NCBI GenBank assembly: GCA_035485575.1 | Contig: DATHNW010000026.1 | Location: 1-64,000 of the forward strand | Reading direction: 5' to 3' | Origin: DASRHD01 sp035485575 | GTDB taxonomy: Bacteria > Verrucomicrobiota > Verrucomicrobiia > Opitutales > Opitutaceae | DNA length: 64,000 nt | Shown here: one piece after another, positions 26,315-37,051 of the stretch | Position numbering within the stretch: the stretch's first letter is position 1 | Layout of the letters: the number at the start of each line of letters is the position of its first letter | The notes under the pieces: model-generated | Database searches by the model: none | What the model was told of the DNA's origin: nothing | What the model saw: the letters and a program-made list of their open reading frames with translations, nothing else | Translations under genes and position numbers: made by a program

Positions 26315-27618
26315 TCACTGCACACCCACGCCCGCACCTCCCTCGTTTCCGCCTGAATTCAGCCGTCCCGCCTGCGCGCGTGCTGCTCGCCGGCCTCGCG
26401 CTCGCCGTTCTGTCCGGCTGCGCGACGCACCAGGGCGTCAGCCTGCGCAAAAACGGCGACCCACTCACGCCAGTGACCGGAAACGCCGATCTCCTGCCGA
26501 AGCCGGGCATCTCGCAACTGCTTTCGCCCTTCGACAAGATCCGCGTGCAAATCCTGCCCGTGGCCACGGCCGGCGGCTTGGTGCTGGAGCCTTACGACAC
26601 ACTCAAATATGAGTTCAATTTCCGCGGCGACGACTACCACATCCTGCCCGGCGACGAGCTGAACGTGCGCATGGACACCGATTCCAAGCACGATCTTACG
26701 CTGACCGTGCGGCCCGACGGCAACATCACCCTGCCCAATGCCGGCGAAGTGACCGCCTTGGGGAAAAATCCAAAGCAGCTGGCCGACGACATCAACACGG
26801 CCTATCGCGGGCAGATGAACCAGCCCGCAGTCTCGGTCACCCTCACCAAGTCCAGCCTGTCACTGGATGGACTTTCAGGTGAAGCGGTGGTGCAGGACGA
26901 CGGAAGTATCTCCATCCCGCGGATCGGGCGGACCGCGGCCGCCGGGCTCACCGTCGCCACCTTGAACGAAAACCTTTCCGCCCTCGCCTCGACGCGCTTC
27001 AAGACTTCGCTCTTCGTGCAGGTCAGCCGCGAAATCCCGGGCGCGGACAAACAAAAAACAGGGCTGGTCGGGTTCGACCAGGTGCTGACGATCTCGGCCG
27101 ACGGCCATGTGGCGCTGCCTGAAATCGGCCTATTCGCCGCCGGCGGAAAAACGATTTCAACCATGCAGGATGAAATCCAGGACGCCCTGCACAGCCGTTA
27201 CAAGAGCCCGATGACGATCGCCATCGCCATCGAATCCTCCGAGGCCCGCATCATCTATGTGGACGGCGAGGTCGGCCACCCCGGCGCCTTTCCGCTCGCC
27301 GCCAACATGACCCTGCTCAAGGCCGTGACGCTGGCCGGCGGCGTGGTCAACACCGGCGACATGCGCCAGGTCACCCTCATCCACCGCGACGACCAGAACA
27401 ACGTGTACGTCTACGTCAGCAACCTGAAGGACTTCATCGAAAAAGGCGCGAAGGACAACGACCTCGCCCTGTCGTCGCAGGACATCGTCGTGGTGCCAAA
27501 GTCGGCGGTCGCCAGGGCCAACCTCTGGGTCGAGCAGTACATCACCGACATGCTGCCCTTCTCGCGCAGCGTGGGTTACAACTACAGCCAGGGGCGCACC
27601 AGCATCAACAATCCCTGA
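26311..27618 (+). CDS. Polysaccharide export protein, Wza-like outer membrane lipoprotein
   Basis: A 435-residue exporter. An N-terminal signal ends in the lipobox LSGC (Cys at about 32). A Poly_export domain (YHILPGDELNVRMDTD to about residue 190) is followed by a second beta-grasp region and an SLBB domain (IIYVDGEVGHPGAFPLAANM, about 310-380). It should form the outer-membrane channel for the polymer, opposite the Wzc-like inner-membrane protein encoded at 3131. It is the last gene of the operon and overlaps the glycosidase gene by 4 bases. A perfect hairpin follows about 40 bases downstream. Confidence 0.9.
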   Translation: MITAHPRPHLPRFRLNSAVPPARVLLAGLALAVLSGCATHQGVSLRKNGDPLTPVTGNADLLPKPGISQLLSPFDKIRVQILPVATAGGLVLEPYDTLKYEFNFRGDDYHILPGDELNVRMDTDSKHDLTLTVRPDGNITLPNAGEVTALGKNPKQLADDINTAYRGQMNQPAVSVTLTKSSLSLDGLSGEAVVQDDGSISIPRIGRTAAAGLTVATLNENLSALASTRFKTSLFVQVSREIPGADKQKTGLVGFDQVLTISADGHVALPEIGLFAAGGKTISTMQDEIQDALHSRYKSPMTIAIAIESSEARIIYVDGEVGHPGAFPLAANMTLLKAVTLAGGVVNTGDMRQVTLIHRDDQNNVYVYVSNLKDFIEKGAKDNDLALSSQDIVVVPKSAVARANLWVEQYITDMLPFSRSVGYNYSQGRTSINNP

Positions 27619-27657
27619 TCGCGGCCGATCAAACTTCGGGCTGATTTCTTAAGCGCC

Positions 27658-27678
27658 AGCCAGGTGCTGAACCTGGCT
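27658..27678. terminator. Perfect inverted repeat between convergent genes, possible terminator
   Basis: AGCCAGGT and ACCTGGCT form an 8-bp perfect stem with a 5-base loop, between the end of the polysaccharide operon and the end of the convergent DNA glycosylase gene. There is no run of T after the stem on either strand, so intrinsic termination is not certain. Confidence 0.4.
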
Positions 27679-27700
27679 TGATGCAGGCTCGACCAAAGCT

Positions 27701-28201
27701 TCAGGGCTTTCCGATCTTCTTTTTTGCGGCCCCGTCCTCGCTTTCTGTATCGAGCCGGGGAAGCTGCCTTGTTGGGCCTTTTTCCCATTCGCGGACTTTG
27801 CCTGCGACAATCCGAAATAAGGGATGGGGCTCCGGCTTCGCGACATTACCCCACTGGCGCGCCATCGCCGGCGCTCGCACCTGCAGCTTTCGCTTCAGAT
27901 GCGCCCACTCATAATCCAACTGCCCGCGTGTCTCGCGCAGCTTCGGATGCGCGCCTGATCGTGCGATTTTCGTGGCGTCAAACTTGTAGCCGCGCCGCCC
28001 GGCTTCGGCTGCAAGCTCCCGAAGAAATGCGGCAATCGCCGCCTTCGGATCAACCGCCGTGCGAAAGCGCAAAAGCTGGGGATGATTGCGATAACCTCGC
28101 GTCGCACCACGAAGAACTTTCTGGGCGAGCAGTGCCTCGCGCCATGCCGCGACAAGCCCCTTCGCGTCGAGATACCGGGGATGTAATGTCCACAATCGCA
28201 T
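27701..28201 (-). CDS. Pyrimidine dimer DNA glycosylase / endonuclease V family protein
   Basis: A 166-residue protein starting MRLWTLHPRYLDAKGLVAAW, the hallmark of the Pyr_excise (T4 endonuclease V-like) family. It continues with WREALLAQKVLRG and GYRNHPQLLRF, which are strongly conserved in bacterial members. T4 endonuclease V cuts the glycosyl bond at UV-induced thymine dimers and then the backbone. In that enzyme the N-terminal threonine amine is the nucleophile; here Arg2 follows Met1, so activity on dimers is inferred from family only. The C-terminal 40 residues are lysine-rich (GAAKKKIGKP), suited to DNA binding. It converges with the polysaccharide operon and stands alone. Confidence 0.8.
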   Translation of the reverse strand: MRLWTLHPRYLDAKGLVAAWREALLAQKVLRGATRGYRNHPQLLRFRTAVDPKAAIAAFLRELAAEAGRRGYKFDATKIARSGAHPKLRETRGQLDYEWAHLKRKLQVRAPAMARQWGNVAKPEPHPLFRIVAGKVREWEKGPTRQLPRLDTESEDGAAKKKIGKP

Positions 28202-28453
28202 GAAGTGAATATCGTGCGAACCGGCCTAATCTTTGATCTCGGGCAAGGCAAGGGCCTCGACCGGCCTCGTGGATGAATTTCGCCCAGGCCGGCATCTTCC
28301 GCACGGAGGCTCAGCGAATGGAACCGGCTAAGTCCGCCCTGAAAAAAGGGGTGAGCCCATTGCACCGCTCAAAAAACACCTTAAAATGGGATTAGTTGCG
28401 GCCGTTAGCCCCAGCCTCTCGGCAAAATCACGCTCACCATTGAATCTGAAAAA
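28202..28453. other. Divergent intergenic region, 252 bases
   Basis: Separates the minus-strand glycosylase and the plus-strand YCII gene. No open frame of protein character was seen. It holds the promoter candidate listed separately at 28360-28387 and a short purine-rich run (GAAAAAAGGGG) near 28341. Confidence 0.4.
28360..28387 (+). promoter_or_regulatory. Candidate sigma-70-type promoter for the YCII gene
   Basis: TTGCAC (28360-28365), 16-base spacer, TAAAAT (28382-28387), 67 bases before the ATG at 28454. The -35 matches consensus at four of six positions and the -10 at five of six. Confidence 0.4.
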
Positions 28454-28777
28454 ATGAACACCTATGTCGTTTTGTTCCGGGGCGGTTTGCCGAGGGAGAA
28501 GCTGACCGATGATTATTTAAAGCGCTTTGCCAGTTGGGCCAGGGATGTCTCCAAGGACCTGCGGCTTAGCAACCGGCTTATGCCCAACGGCCGGATAATC
28601 TCCGGCCAGAGCGGCGAAAATGTCTCCAACGTCGAGTTCAGCAGTTCGTTGGTCGGAGGCTATATCGTGATCGAAGCGGATGACTACGACCGTGCGGTGG
28701 CAAAGCTCAAGGAATGTCCGATTCTCGGGAACGGCGGTTCCGTGGAGGTTCGCGAGGTGCTGCCGGTGCAGGCCTGA
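28454..28777 (+). CDS. YCII-related domain protein
   Basis: A 107-residue single-domain protein. The fold pattern is a beta strand with MNTYVVLFRGG, two helices, GRIISGQSGENV, then YIVIEADDYDRAVAKLKECP and a last strand VEVREVLPV. This is the ferredoxin-like YCII/DGPF fold, often fused to or encoded beside sigma factors and small-molecule enzymes. The biochemical role of the family is poorly known. It is monocistronic here, followed by a convergent thioredoxin-like gene. Confidence 0.75.
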   Translation: MNTYVVLFRGGLPREKLTDDYLKRFASWARDVSKDLRLSNRLMPNGRIISGQSGENVSNVEFSSSLVGGYIVIEADDYDRAVAKLKECPILGNGGSVEVREVLPVQA

Positions 28778-28817
28778 CGCATTTTAAGCCTTCCGCATGG
28801 CATTCAAAAGCCCCTGC

Positions 28818-29885
28818 TCATGATTTCTTGGGCAAATCCATTTTCAGCGGCAATGTCACCTTAGTCGCAACCGCGTGCCCATTTTCCACTTTTGGCAGAA
28901 ACAGCCAATGCTCAGCGTCATTGATCATCTGATAGTTGAGCACAGTAGGCAGCCGTGGTTTGATTTCCGCATGCGTGACCCGCCCTTGTGCATCGAGGTC
29001 GAGAATCACCGCCAGGTGTGATTCGGTCAGGGTCTGGTATTGGGACATATCCAGTTCGATGAGATAGGGCTTCGGCGGCGCGCTCTTTCCGCTTCCCGTA
29101 GCGCGCAAATACTGAACAACTGACAAACGATGGCGCACGCGGCGCGTTTCGGACGAATCGTTCTTTAGTCCTCGCAATAGCTCTTCGAATTGTTGGAGCA
29201 CGACGTAGGGGCCGACATAGTCGTCGCCGTGATAGCTATTGAAGAGCATCGCCCCATCGCGCGTGAGTACGGCGAGGGTAGGAATGCCTGCTGGAGCCCA
29301 TTGCTCAATCGGACGGACGCCACCCAAATCCGAATACCGTATCATGGGCCAAGGCATGTTGACCGCCCGAGCGTAATCGGCTTGCTCGTGTGCGTCGCGG
29401 TCGTTGCTGACGAAAATCAGCTCGAAGGTATTGGGAAATTCCTTCTGCAATCGCGCGTATGCCTCGACAAGTTTGGGGCTGAACTCCCGGCAGGGAGGAC
29501 ACCAGTGCGCGCCGAAGTACGCGAGATACAGCACGGGCTCGGGCCGCTCTCCTGGATCGAAGTCCACCAATGAGCCACCTCGTTGAACCTGTAAACGGCC
29601 TCTCACGCTTCTGGCCACCTTGGATTGCGATGTTTTCCACTGGGACGTCGCGATTGGATTCGCGTCGAGATAATCGCCCACGCGCGCTAACGCGGTGTCA
29701 TCGAGCGTATCTAATGACAATATCGCGGAACTCGATTCGGTAGAGAATACCGCGAGCGACCCGTACACGCCGCTCAATTTTCCGTCCAGCTTCTGACCGT
29801 CGATGGTGGACCACGTCTCCGCGTTCACAGGACAAACGGCCAGAGCTAAGCCCAACCACACGATGGCTGGAGAGAGCTTTTTCAT
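28818..29885 (-). CDS. Exported thioredoxin-like (nucleoredoxin/TlpA-type) protein
   Basis: A 355-residue protein from ATG 29885 (MKKLSPAIVWLGLALAVCPVNA), a clear signal peptide; the frame extends 41 codons upstream without support. After a short N-terminal domain (TWSTIDGQKLDGKLSGVYGS, similar to SLA1/SHD1-like segments of Verrucomicrobia and Planctomycetes) comes a thioredoxin fold. It has the active site FGAHWCPPCREFSP (about residues 140-153) and the cis-proline loop AGIPTLAVLTRDG. The C-terminal 90 residues have no fold I recognise. It probably acts as a disulfide reductase in the periplasm. The base composition of this gene and the next is lower in GC than that of the surrounding genes. 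Confidence 0.82.
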   Translation of the reverse strand: MKKLSPAIVWLGLALAVCPVNAETWSTIDGQKLDGKLSGVYGSLAVFSTESSSAILSLDTLDDTALARVGDYLDANPIATSQWKTSQSKVARSVRGRLQVQRGGSLVDFDPGERPEPVLYLAYFGAHWCPPCREFSPKLVEAYARLQKEFPNTFELIFVSNDRDAHEQADYARAVNMPWPMIRYSDLGGVRPIEQWAPAGIPTLAVLTRDGAMLFNSYHGDDYVGPYVVLQQFEELLRGLKNDSSETRRVRHRLSVVQYLRATGSGKSAPPKPYLIELDMSQYQTLTESHLAVILDLDAQGRVTHAEIKPRLPTVLNYQMINDAEHWLFLPKVENGHAVATKVTLPLKMDLPKKS

Positions 29886-29907
29886 TGAGGTATGCGACAG
29901 CGAAATG

Positions 29908-30201
29908 TTACTGCCGCGCCAACCAAACGAAGAGCATGACGAGAAACGTGAACCATCCGACGATCCCCAAGCCAACCATTGAACGATGGTCGAAATATCG
30001 CCATGCAATTCTGACTGCTATACCTAGAGGTAGAGCAGTCGCTATTGTTATCAAAGTTATGTATGCACCACTTTTGTTTTGGATGCTGGGCTCTATTCGC
30101 TCAAAGAGATAAAAGAGTATCGGGAATACCGCGCCCCCTGCGATGATGCGTTTATCTCGTGACTGAAGTTGAAACCGCGGCTTATTGGCAGTGTTGGGCA
30201 T
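29908..30201 (-). CDS. Small predicted membrane protein
   Basis: A 97-residue frame, ATG at 30201, ending 22 bases before the start of the thioredoxin-like gene on the same strand. It has three hydrophobic segments (about 20-36, 45-65 and 75-93) separated by charged loops, and an N-terminus MPNTANKPRFQLQSRDKR that is polar and basic. No family is recognised. Its placement suggests co-transcription with the thioredoxin-like gene. Lower GC than the rest of the window; it may be an acquired pair inserted next to the tRNA gene. Confidence 0.55.
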   Translation of the reverse strand: MPNTANKPRFQLQSRDKRIIAGGAVFPILFYLFERIEPSIQNKSGAYITLITIATALPLGIAVRIAWRYFDHRSMVGLGIVGWFTFLVMLFVWLARQ

Positions 30202-30227
30202 AGGTGTTCATCGCGGCGGATACCATT

Positions 30228-30311
30228 TGGTGCCCGGGGCCGGACTTGAACCGACACGCCTTACGGCAACGGCTTCTAAGACCGTCGTGTCTGCCATTCC
30301 ACCACCCGGGC
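30228..30311 (-). tRNA. tRNA-Leu (anticodon UAG)
   Basis: On the minus strand the 84-base sequence has a 7-bp acceptor stem (GCCCGGG with CCCGGGC) and an encoded CCA end. The anticodon arm is ACGGU-CUUAGAA-GCCGU, giving UAG. It has the long variable arm (TGCCGTAAGGCGT) typical of tRNA-Leu and the T-loop GTTCAAGTC. Confidence 0.95.
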
Positions 30312-30402
30312 GGGAGAGGATTTTCTGTTTTCAGACTGCCGGTTTTGGATCGGCGGACGCAAGCCGAGAGTAATGTCCCACCCCCATGCTTGTTTTACAG
30401 AA

Positions 30403-30562
30403 GGTCGCAAAGATCACAAAGATGCCTCTCTTCTCAAAAACCGACTTGGCGCTCTTTGCGGCCTTGGTGTGAAAATATCATGTCGTGTTGCCCAAAACGG
30501 CGTGGAGAAAAACCATGAAGCCATGAAAGATTTCCTGGATTCTTGGTTTCCTAATTCAAATA
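30403..30562. repeat. Dispersed inverted-repeat element(s) between tRNA-Leu and sufE
   Basis: GGTCGCAAAGATCACAAAG (30403-30421) and CTTGGCGCTCTTTGCGGCC (30445-30463) pair as an imperfect inverted repeat (15 of 19). The same type of sequence occurs at 38430-38500. A second block, AACCATGAAGCCATGAAAG to ATTCTTGGTTTCCTAATTC (about 30511-30558), looks like another dispersed element. No gene is seen in 30312-30566. Confidence 0.5.
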
Positions 30563-30566
30563 AAGG

Positions 30567-31028
30567 TTATCTCGTCGCGGCAGCGCGTTCGCGGTTGAGC
30601 CAGACTTTGCATACGCTCTTGAGGCGCGTGAGGATGTAATAAACCGTCTGGCTCCGCAGACGCACGAGCTGCCCGCCGACGATTTTCGGCACGAAGTCCT
30701 GCGGCACCTCGAGGATTTCGTCGGGTGTCGCCCCGTCGAGGCCCTTGCAGAGAATCGCGGTCATGGCCTTGGTCAGGGTCTGCACCTGCGGCCCGAGCGA
30801 GATAGCAAAATGCGCATGGCGCGCCGCATCGACGTTGAGATAGACACCCACGGTGTCGGTGCACTCCTCGTCCTTGCGCACGTCCTCGAGCGCAAATTTC
30901 TCGCCGGCCTTCGGCGCGCAGCGCGGCGCGGCGTCGGCATAGGCGATGAGGTTGTCGCGCTTCTCGTCGTCGGGCAGCGCGTCGAAAAAATCGACGATCT
31001 CGGTGAGATTCGGCGGATAGGCGGACAT
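30567..31028 (-). CDS. sufE: SufE-family cysteine desulfuration protein
   Basis: A 153-residue SufE protein. In the SUF system SufE takes the persulfide sulfur from the cysteine desulfurase SufS and passes it to the scaffold. The conserved acceptor cysteine lies in DEECTDTVGVY (about residue 54), and the helix pattern ILEVPQDFVPKIVGGQLVR and the end RLKSVCKVWL match the family. It starts 3 bases after a rhodanese gene, so the two sulfur-transfer genes form a pair. No sufS, sufB or sufC is in the window. Confidence 0.85.
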   Translation of the reverse strand: MSAYPPNLTEIVDFFDALPDDEKRDNLIAYADAAPRCAPKAGEKFALEDVRKDEECTDTVGVYLNVDAARHAHFAISLGPQVQTLTKAMTAILCKGLDGATPDEILEVPQDFVPKIVGGQLVRLRSQTVYYILTRLKSVCKVWLNRERAAATR

Positions 31029-31031
31029 CGC

Positions 31032-31907
31032 TCAGCCGGGCTGTTCGCCCTTGGCGATGGGCGAGCGCACCATGTTGCCCCATTCGGTCCACGAGCCGTC
31101 GTAGTTGCGGACCTTGTTGTAGCCGAGCAGGTAGGTGAGCACGAACCACGTGTGGCTGGAGCGCTCGCCGATGCGGCAGTAGGCGATGATGTCGTCGTCC
31201 TTTTTCAGGCCGAGGTTCTCGGTGTAGATTTTCCTGAGCTCGTCGAAGCTCTTGAACGTCGCGTCGTCGTTGGCCGCGGTTTTCCATGGCACGCTGCGCG
31301 CGCCGGGCACATGGCCGCCGCGCAACACGCCTTCCTGCGGATACTCGGGCATGTGCGTGATTTCGCCGCGGTACTCGCCGGGCGAGCGGACGTCGATGAG
31401 CGGCTTGCGCGCCTGCGAATGCGCGAGCGTGTCGGCAAAAAAGGCGCGGATCTCCTGGTCAAAGCGCTTCGGCGGCACAGGATAGGTCGCGCGCGGCCAG
31501 GCCGGCTTGTCGCGCGTCAGCGGACGGCCCTCGGCCTTCCATTTGTCGCGCCCGCCATCGAGGAGTTTCACCTTGGTGTGGCCGAAAAGCCGGAAGGCCC
31601 ACAGGGCATACGCCGCCCACCAGTTGGACTTGTCGCCGTAGAAAACCACCGTGGTGTCGGGCGTGATGCCGTTCCGGCCGCAGACCTCGGCAAATTTTTC
31701 GGGCGCGATGTAGTCGCGCTGCGTGTTGTCCTGCAGGTCGCCGCGCCAGTCGATGTGCACCGCGCCGGGAATGTGGCCCGTGTCGTAGAGGAGCACGTCC
31801 TCATTGCTCTCGACGATGCGGATGGCCGGGTCGTTGAGATGCTCCTGCAGCCAGGCGCCGTCCACCAGGACCTCCGGGTGCGCATACTGGGAAAACTTGG
31901 GATTCAT
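31032..31907 (-). CDS. Sulfurtransferase with two rhodanese domains (thiosulfate/3-mercaptopyruvate type)
   Basis: A 291-residue tandem rhodanese. The N-terminal domain (about 1-130) is inactive-like and ends at KVKLLDGGRDKWKAEGRP. The C-terminal domain (about 165-285) has the active loop CRIGERSSHTW with the persulfide cysteine at about 241. CRIGERS is typical of SseA/CysA-like thiosulfate sulfurtransferases rather than CG[S/T]GVT mercaptopyruvate enzymes. It is encoded directly upstream of sufE, which suggests a role in sulfur delivery or thiosulfate and cyanide handling in the cytoplasm. Confidence 0.88.
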   Translation of the reverse strand: MNPKFSQYAHPEVLVDGAWLQEHLNDPAIRIVESNEDVLLYDTGHIPGAVHIDWRGDLQDNTQRDYIAPEKFAEVCGRNGITPDTTVVFYGDKSNWWAAYALWAFRLFGHTKVKLLDGGRDKWKAEGRPLTRDKPAWPRATYPVPPKRFDQEIRAFFADTLAHSQARKPLIDVRSPGEYRGEITHMPEYPQEGVLRGGHVPGARSVPWKTAANDDATFKSFDELRKIYTENLGLKKDDDIIAYCRIGERSSHTWFVLTYLLGYNKVRNYDGSWTEWGNMVRSPIAKGEQPG

Positions 31908-32004
31908 GGTCTGGCAAAGCTAGAAGGCGACCGCCCGGACTCAAGTGCCGACGCACGATTTCTGGCCGCGCCCAAAACCTCTTCCGGCATCATGACCGGC
32001 CGCT

Positions 32005-32907
32005 TTAGGCAGGCGCCTCGCCCAGCCAGTCGCCCATGCGTGCATAAGTCTCGATATTCTGCGCGCTCTGTTCGACCAGATCGCCATAAAACGCGATGCG
32101 GCCTGCCTGGAACAGGGTGATGACGCATGAGCCGCCGAAAGCGAACACGCCCTTCTCCTCGCCCTTGGCCACCGCGCGGCCGGTCACATGGGTCTGCGTG
32201 ACGCGGCCCACGTTCGTCGCACCGACCTCGACCATCGCCACGGTTCCAAAGACCGGCGATTCGAGCAACGTGACATAGCGCTTGTTTTGCACGAGGTAAC
32301 GGATGTTGCGCCGCAGAGCGAGTGGGTTGACGGAATAAAGCCAGCCGTTGATGAGCCTCGCCTCGCCCGGCACGCCCGCGCATGGAAAATGAAACCGGTG
32401 GTAATCAACCGGGGCCAGCCGCGAGATGAGCATGGCGCCGCCGGCAAAGGTTTGCGCCAACGCGGTATCGCCGAGCAATTCACGCCGCAAGAATTTCGCG
32501 CCCTTCACATAAAATCCCTCCGCCGTATCGACATTGGGAAACACCAGGTGGCGCCCGTCGGCCGGCAGCACCGCCGTGTTGTCACCGCCCATAATGGGCC
32601 GGGCGGCGGGTTTGAGCGTGCGGCAGAAAAATTCATTGAACGTGCGGTAGAGGAATGCCGACTTCGCGAATTCGTCCACGTCGAGGTTGTAGCGCACGAT
32701 GAAGGGCAGCACCTGGCGCGCGCTCGCCTTCTGGTTCATGCGCCAGCCGTAAAAGCGCGAAAAGACGGCCCGGCGCACCAGCAGCCAGAGAAAAAACCGG
32801 CCAGCGGGATTTTCGTAAACGAAGCGTAGCCACCGCTCGCCGTAAATCTGCTCGGTTTCGAGCGTCTGGCGGTAGCGGTCATGGAAGCGGATCGGCTGGT
32901 CGGACAT
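32005..32907 (-). CDS. psd: Phosphatidylserine decarboxylase proenzyme
   Basis: A 300-residue protein from ATG 32907 (MSDQPIRFHDRYRQTLETEQ); the frame runs 34 codons further upstream without support. It converts phosphatidylserine to phosphatidylethanolamine at the inner membrane. Family features: YGWRMNQKASARQVLPF near the N-terminus, FNEFFCRTLKPAARPI, PADGRHLVF, the HRFHFPCAG block with conserved histidines, and the self-cleavage motif near the C-terminus in FAFGGSCVITLF, where the serine of GGS becomes the pyruvoyl group. The length and the long N-terminal part resemble the Psd2-like/Clostridium-type subgroup. It lies 34 bases after the ClC gene. Confidence 0.92.
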   Translation of the reverse strand: MSDQPIRFHDRYRQTLETEQIYGERWLRFVYENPAGRFFLWLLVRRAVFSRFYGWRMNQKASARQVLPFIVRYNLDVDEFAKSAFLYRTFNEFFCRTLKPAARPIMGGDNTAVLPADGRHLVFPNVDTAEGFYVKGAKFLRRELLGDTALAQTFAGGAMLISRLAPVDYHRFHFPCAGVPGEARLINGWLYSVNPLALRRNIRYLVQNKRYVTLLESPVFGTVAMVEVGATNVGRVTQTHVTGRAVAKGEEKGVFAFGGSCVITLFQAGRIAFYGDLVEQSAQNIETYARMGDWLGEAPA

Positions 32908-32941
32908 GGAATCCCGACCAAAACCCAAGCCGGCGCCAACC

Positions 32942-34270
32942 TCAACGCGCTTCTTTGATTTTCGCCGCGGCCTTGGCACGGGCGCGCAGCGCCTCGTAAA
33001 TCGGCTCATCCCCGAGGCCTTCCGCCACCCCGTAGGCCACGAGGCAGCACGCCAGCAGGGGCAGCATGAAATCGTACTGCCCGGTCAGCTCGATCATCAG
33101 CACGATGCCGGTGAGCGGCGCGCGCACGATCGAGGTCAGTAGCCCGCCCATGCCGATCACGGCAAATACTTCCGGATGCCCGGCCCACGCCGGCATGATT
33201 GCGTGGGCGAAGTGCCCGACCGCCAGGCCGCCCAGGGCGCCCATGACCAGCAGCGGAGCGAAGATTCCACCGGCCGCGCCCGAGCCATAACTCCACATCG
33301 TCAGAAAAAAGCGCGCCGCGAGCAGGAGGAGCAGCCACCGCACGGCAATTTCGCCCGTCAGCGCACGCTCGGCCAATCCGCCACCCGAGCCGGCCACGCC
33401 GGGGTACAACCAGCCGGCCAGCCCAGCCACGATCCCGGTCATGGCGCCCACCGCCCAGGCCGGCCAGTGCCGCAGCCGGTCAAACAGGTCGAGGCTCTTG
33501 AGCAGGCACCGGTTGAAGATCACCCCGCCCAATCCGCACGCGAGGCCGAGCAGCAGCGCCACCGGCAGCGCCCGCAAGGTCGGCGCGGGCATGCCGTGCA
33601 GGGAAAAAACCGGCGTTTCCCCGGTGAGGACACGGCACACGACATCGGCCGTGACCGAGGCCAGAAAGGCCGCGACAAACACCACCGGGGTGAAGCTGCC
33701 CTGCAGTTCCTCGAGCACAAAAATCATGCCGGCCAGCGGCGCATTGAAGGCCGCCGCCAGTCCCGCTCCCGCACCGGCGCTGATCAGCGCCTTGCGCTCG
33801 CCTTCCCCCGCCTTCACGCGAAGCAAATCCGACACCATCAAGCCCGTCGCGCCACCCATTTGAATCGTCGGCCCTTCACGCCCGAGCGCGAGCCCCCCGC
33901 CGATGCTGGCCAGCCCGGCGAAAAATTTCACCGGCAGCACCCGGCGCCAGTGCAGGACGCCCTCCCCGAGCACAACGGATTTCAGGTGCGGAATCCCGCT
34001 GCCCGCCGCCTCCGGCGCAAACCGCCGCACCAGCCACAGGCCGAGCCCGCCGCCCAGTGCGCCCAGGCCGAGCGCCAGCGCGAGGCCTTCCATCGGCGGC
34101 AGCTTTTGCAGCAAGGCGATACGATGAAGCTCGGCCCATTGCAGCGACTCCCGAAAAGCCGAGGCCAGGACGCCGGCGATCAGCCCGATGAGCAGGGCCT
34201 TGAACAAAATATGCCGCCGCTTGACCTCTTCCGTCCCAAGTCCGGCGCCGGGACCAGTGGTTGGATGCAT
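32942..34270 (-). CDS. ClC-family chloride channel / H+-Cl- antiporter
   Basis: A 442-residue integral membrane protein from ATG 34270; a TTG at 34315 would add 15 residues but lies against the clpB stop. All three ClC filter motifs are visible: GSGIPH (about 94), GREGPTIQMGG with the gating glutamate (about 133) and GGIFAPLLVMGALGG (about 340). There is no C-terminal CBS pair; the protein ends in a lysine-rich helix. The gating and helix-R regions suggest a transporter or channel for chloride, perhaps for acid resistance. Fluoride-type ClCs have other motifs, so that is unlikely. It lies 50 bases after clpB on the same strand. Confidence 0.9.
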   Translation of the reverse strand: MHPTTGPGAGLGTEEVKRRHILFKALLIGLIAGVLASAFRESLQWAELHRIALLQKLPPMEGLALALGLGALGGGLGLWLVRRFAPEAAGSGIPHLKSVVLGEGVLHWRRVLPVKFFAGLASIGGGLALGREGPTIQMGGATGLMVSDLLRVKAGEGERKALISAGAGAGLAAAFNAPLAGMIFVLEELQGSFTPVVFVAAFLASVTADVVCRVLTGETPVFSLHGMPAPTLRALPVALLLGLACGLGGVIFNRCLLKSLDLFDRLRHWPAWAVGAMTGIVAGLAGWLYPGVAGSGGGLAERALTGEIAVRWLLLLLAARFFLTMWSYGSGAAGGIFAPLLVMGALGGLAVGHFAHAIMPAWAGHPEVFAVIGMGGLLTSIVRAPLTGIVLMIELTGQYDFMLPLLACCLVAYGVAEGLGDEPIYEALRARAKAAAKIKEAR

Positions 34271-34319
34271 GCGCCAACTTTTTAACTCTCGCGGAAAGGA
34301 GACAAGCCCGGACAAAGAA

Positions 34320-36902
<2,583 letters not shown>

Positions 36903-36930
36903 GATTTAATTCCTTCGCAGGCTGCGAGCC

Positions 36931-36958
36931 AGTATGGGCCAAAACCTGCCAGAGGCAA
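36931..36958 (-). promoter_or_regulatory. Candidate promoter of clpB
   Basis: On the minus strand TTGCCT (36958-36953), 16-base spacer, CATACT (36936-36931), ending 28 bases before the clpB ATG. Each hexamer matches consensus at four of six positions. Low-strength evidence; heat-shock sigma elements were not recognised. Confidence 0.33.
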
Positions 36959-37051
36959 ACCGCCTTTGATTTGTGCCAGCACCGGCCAGCCTGTCGCCCG
37001 GCGGCACAGACTGTCTCGCCTTGTGGCACAGATCCAACTTTGCTCGCCTTC

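Noticed and set aside
27619..30400. Possible integrated element next to tRNA-Leu
   Set aside because: No integrase, phage genes or repeated tRNA 3' end was found; kept only as a low-interest composition remark.
37024..37044. TGGCAC ... TTGCT resembling a sigma-54 promoter upstream of glcD
   Set aside because: The GG and GC elements are 15 bases apart instead of 10.
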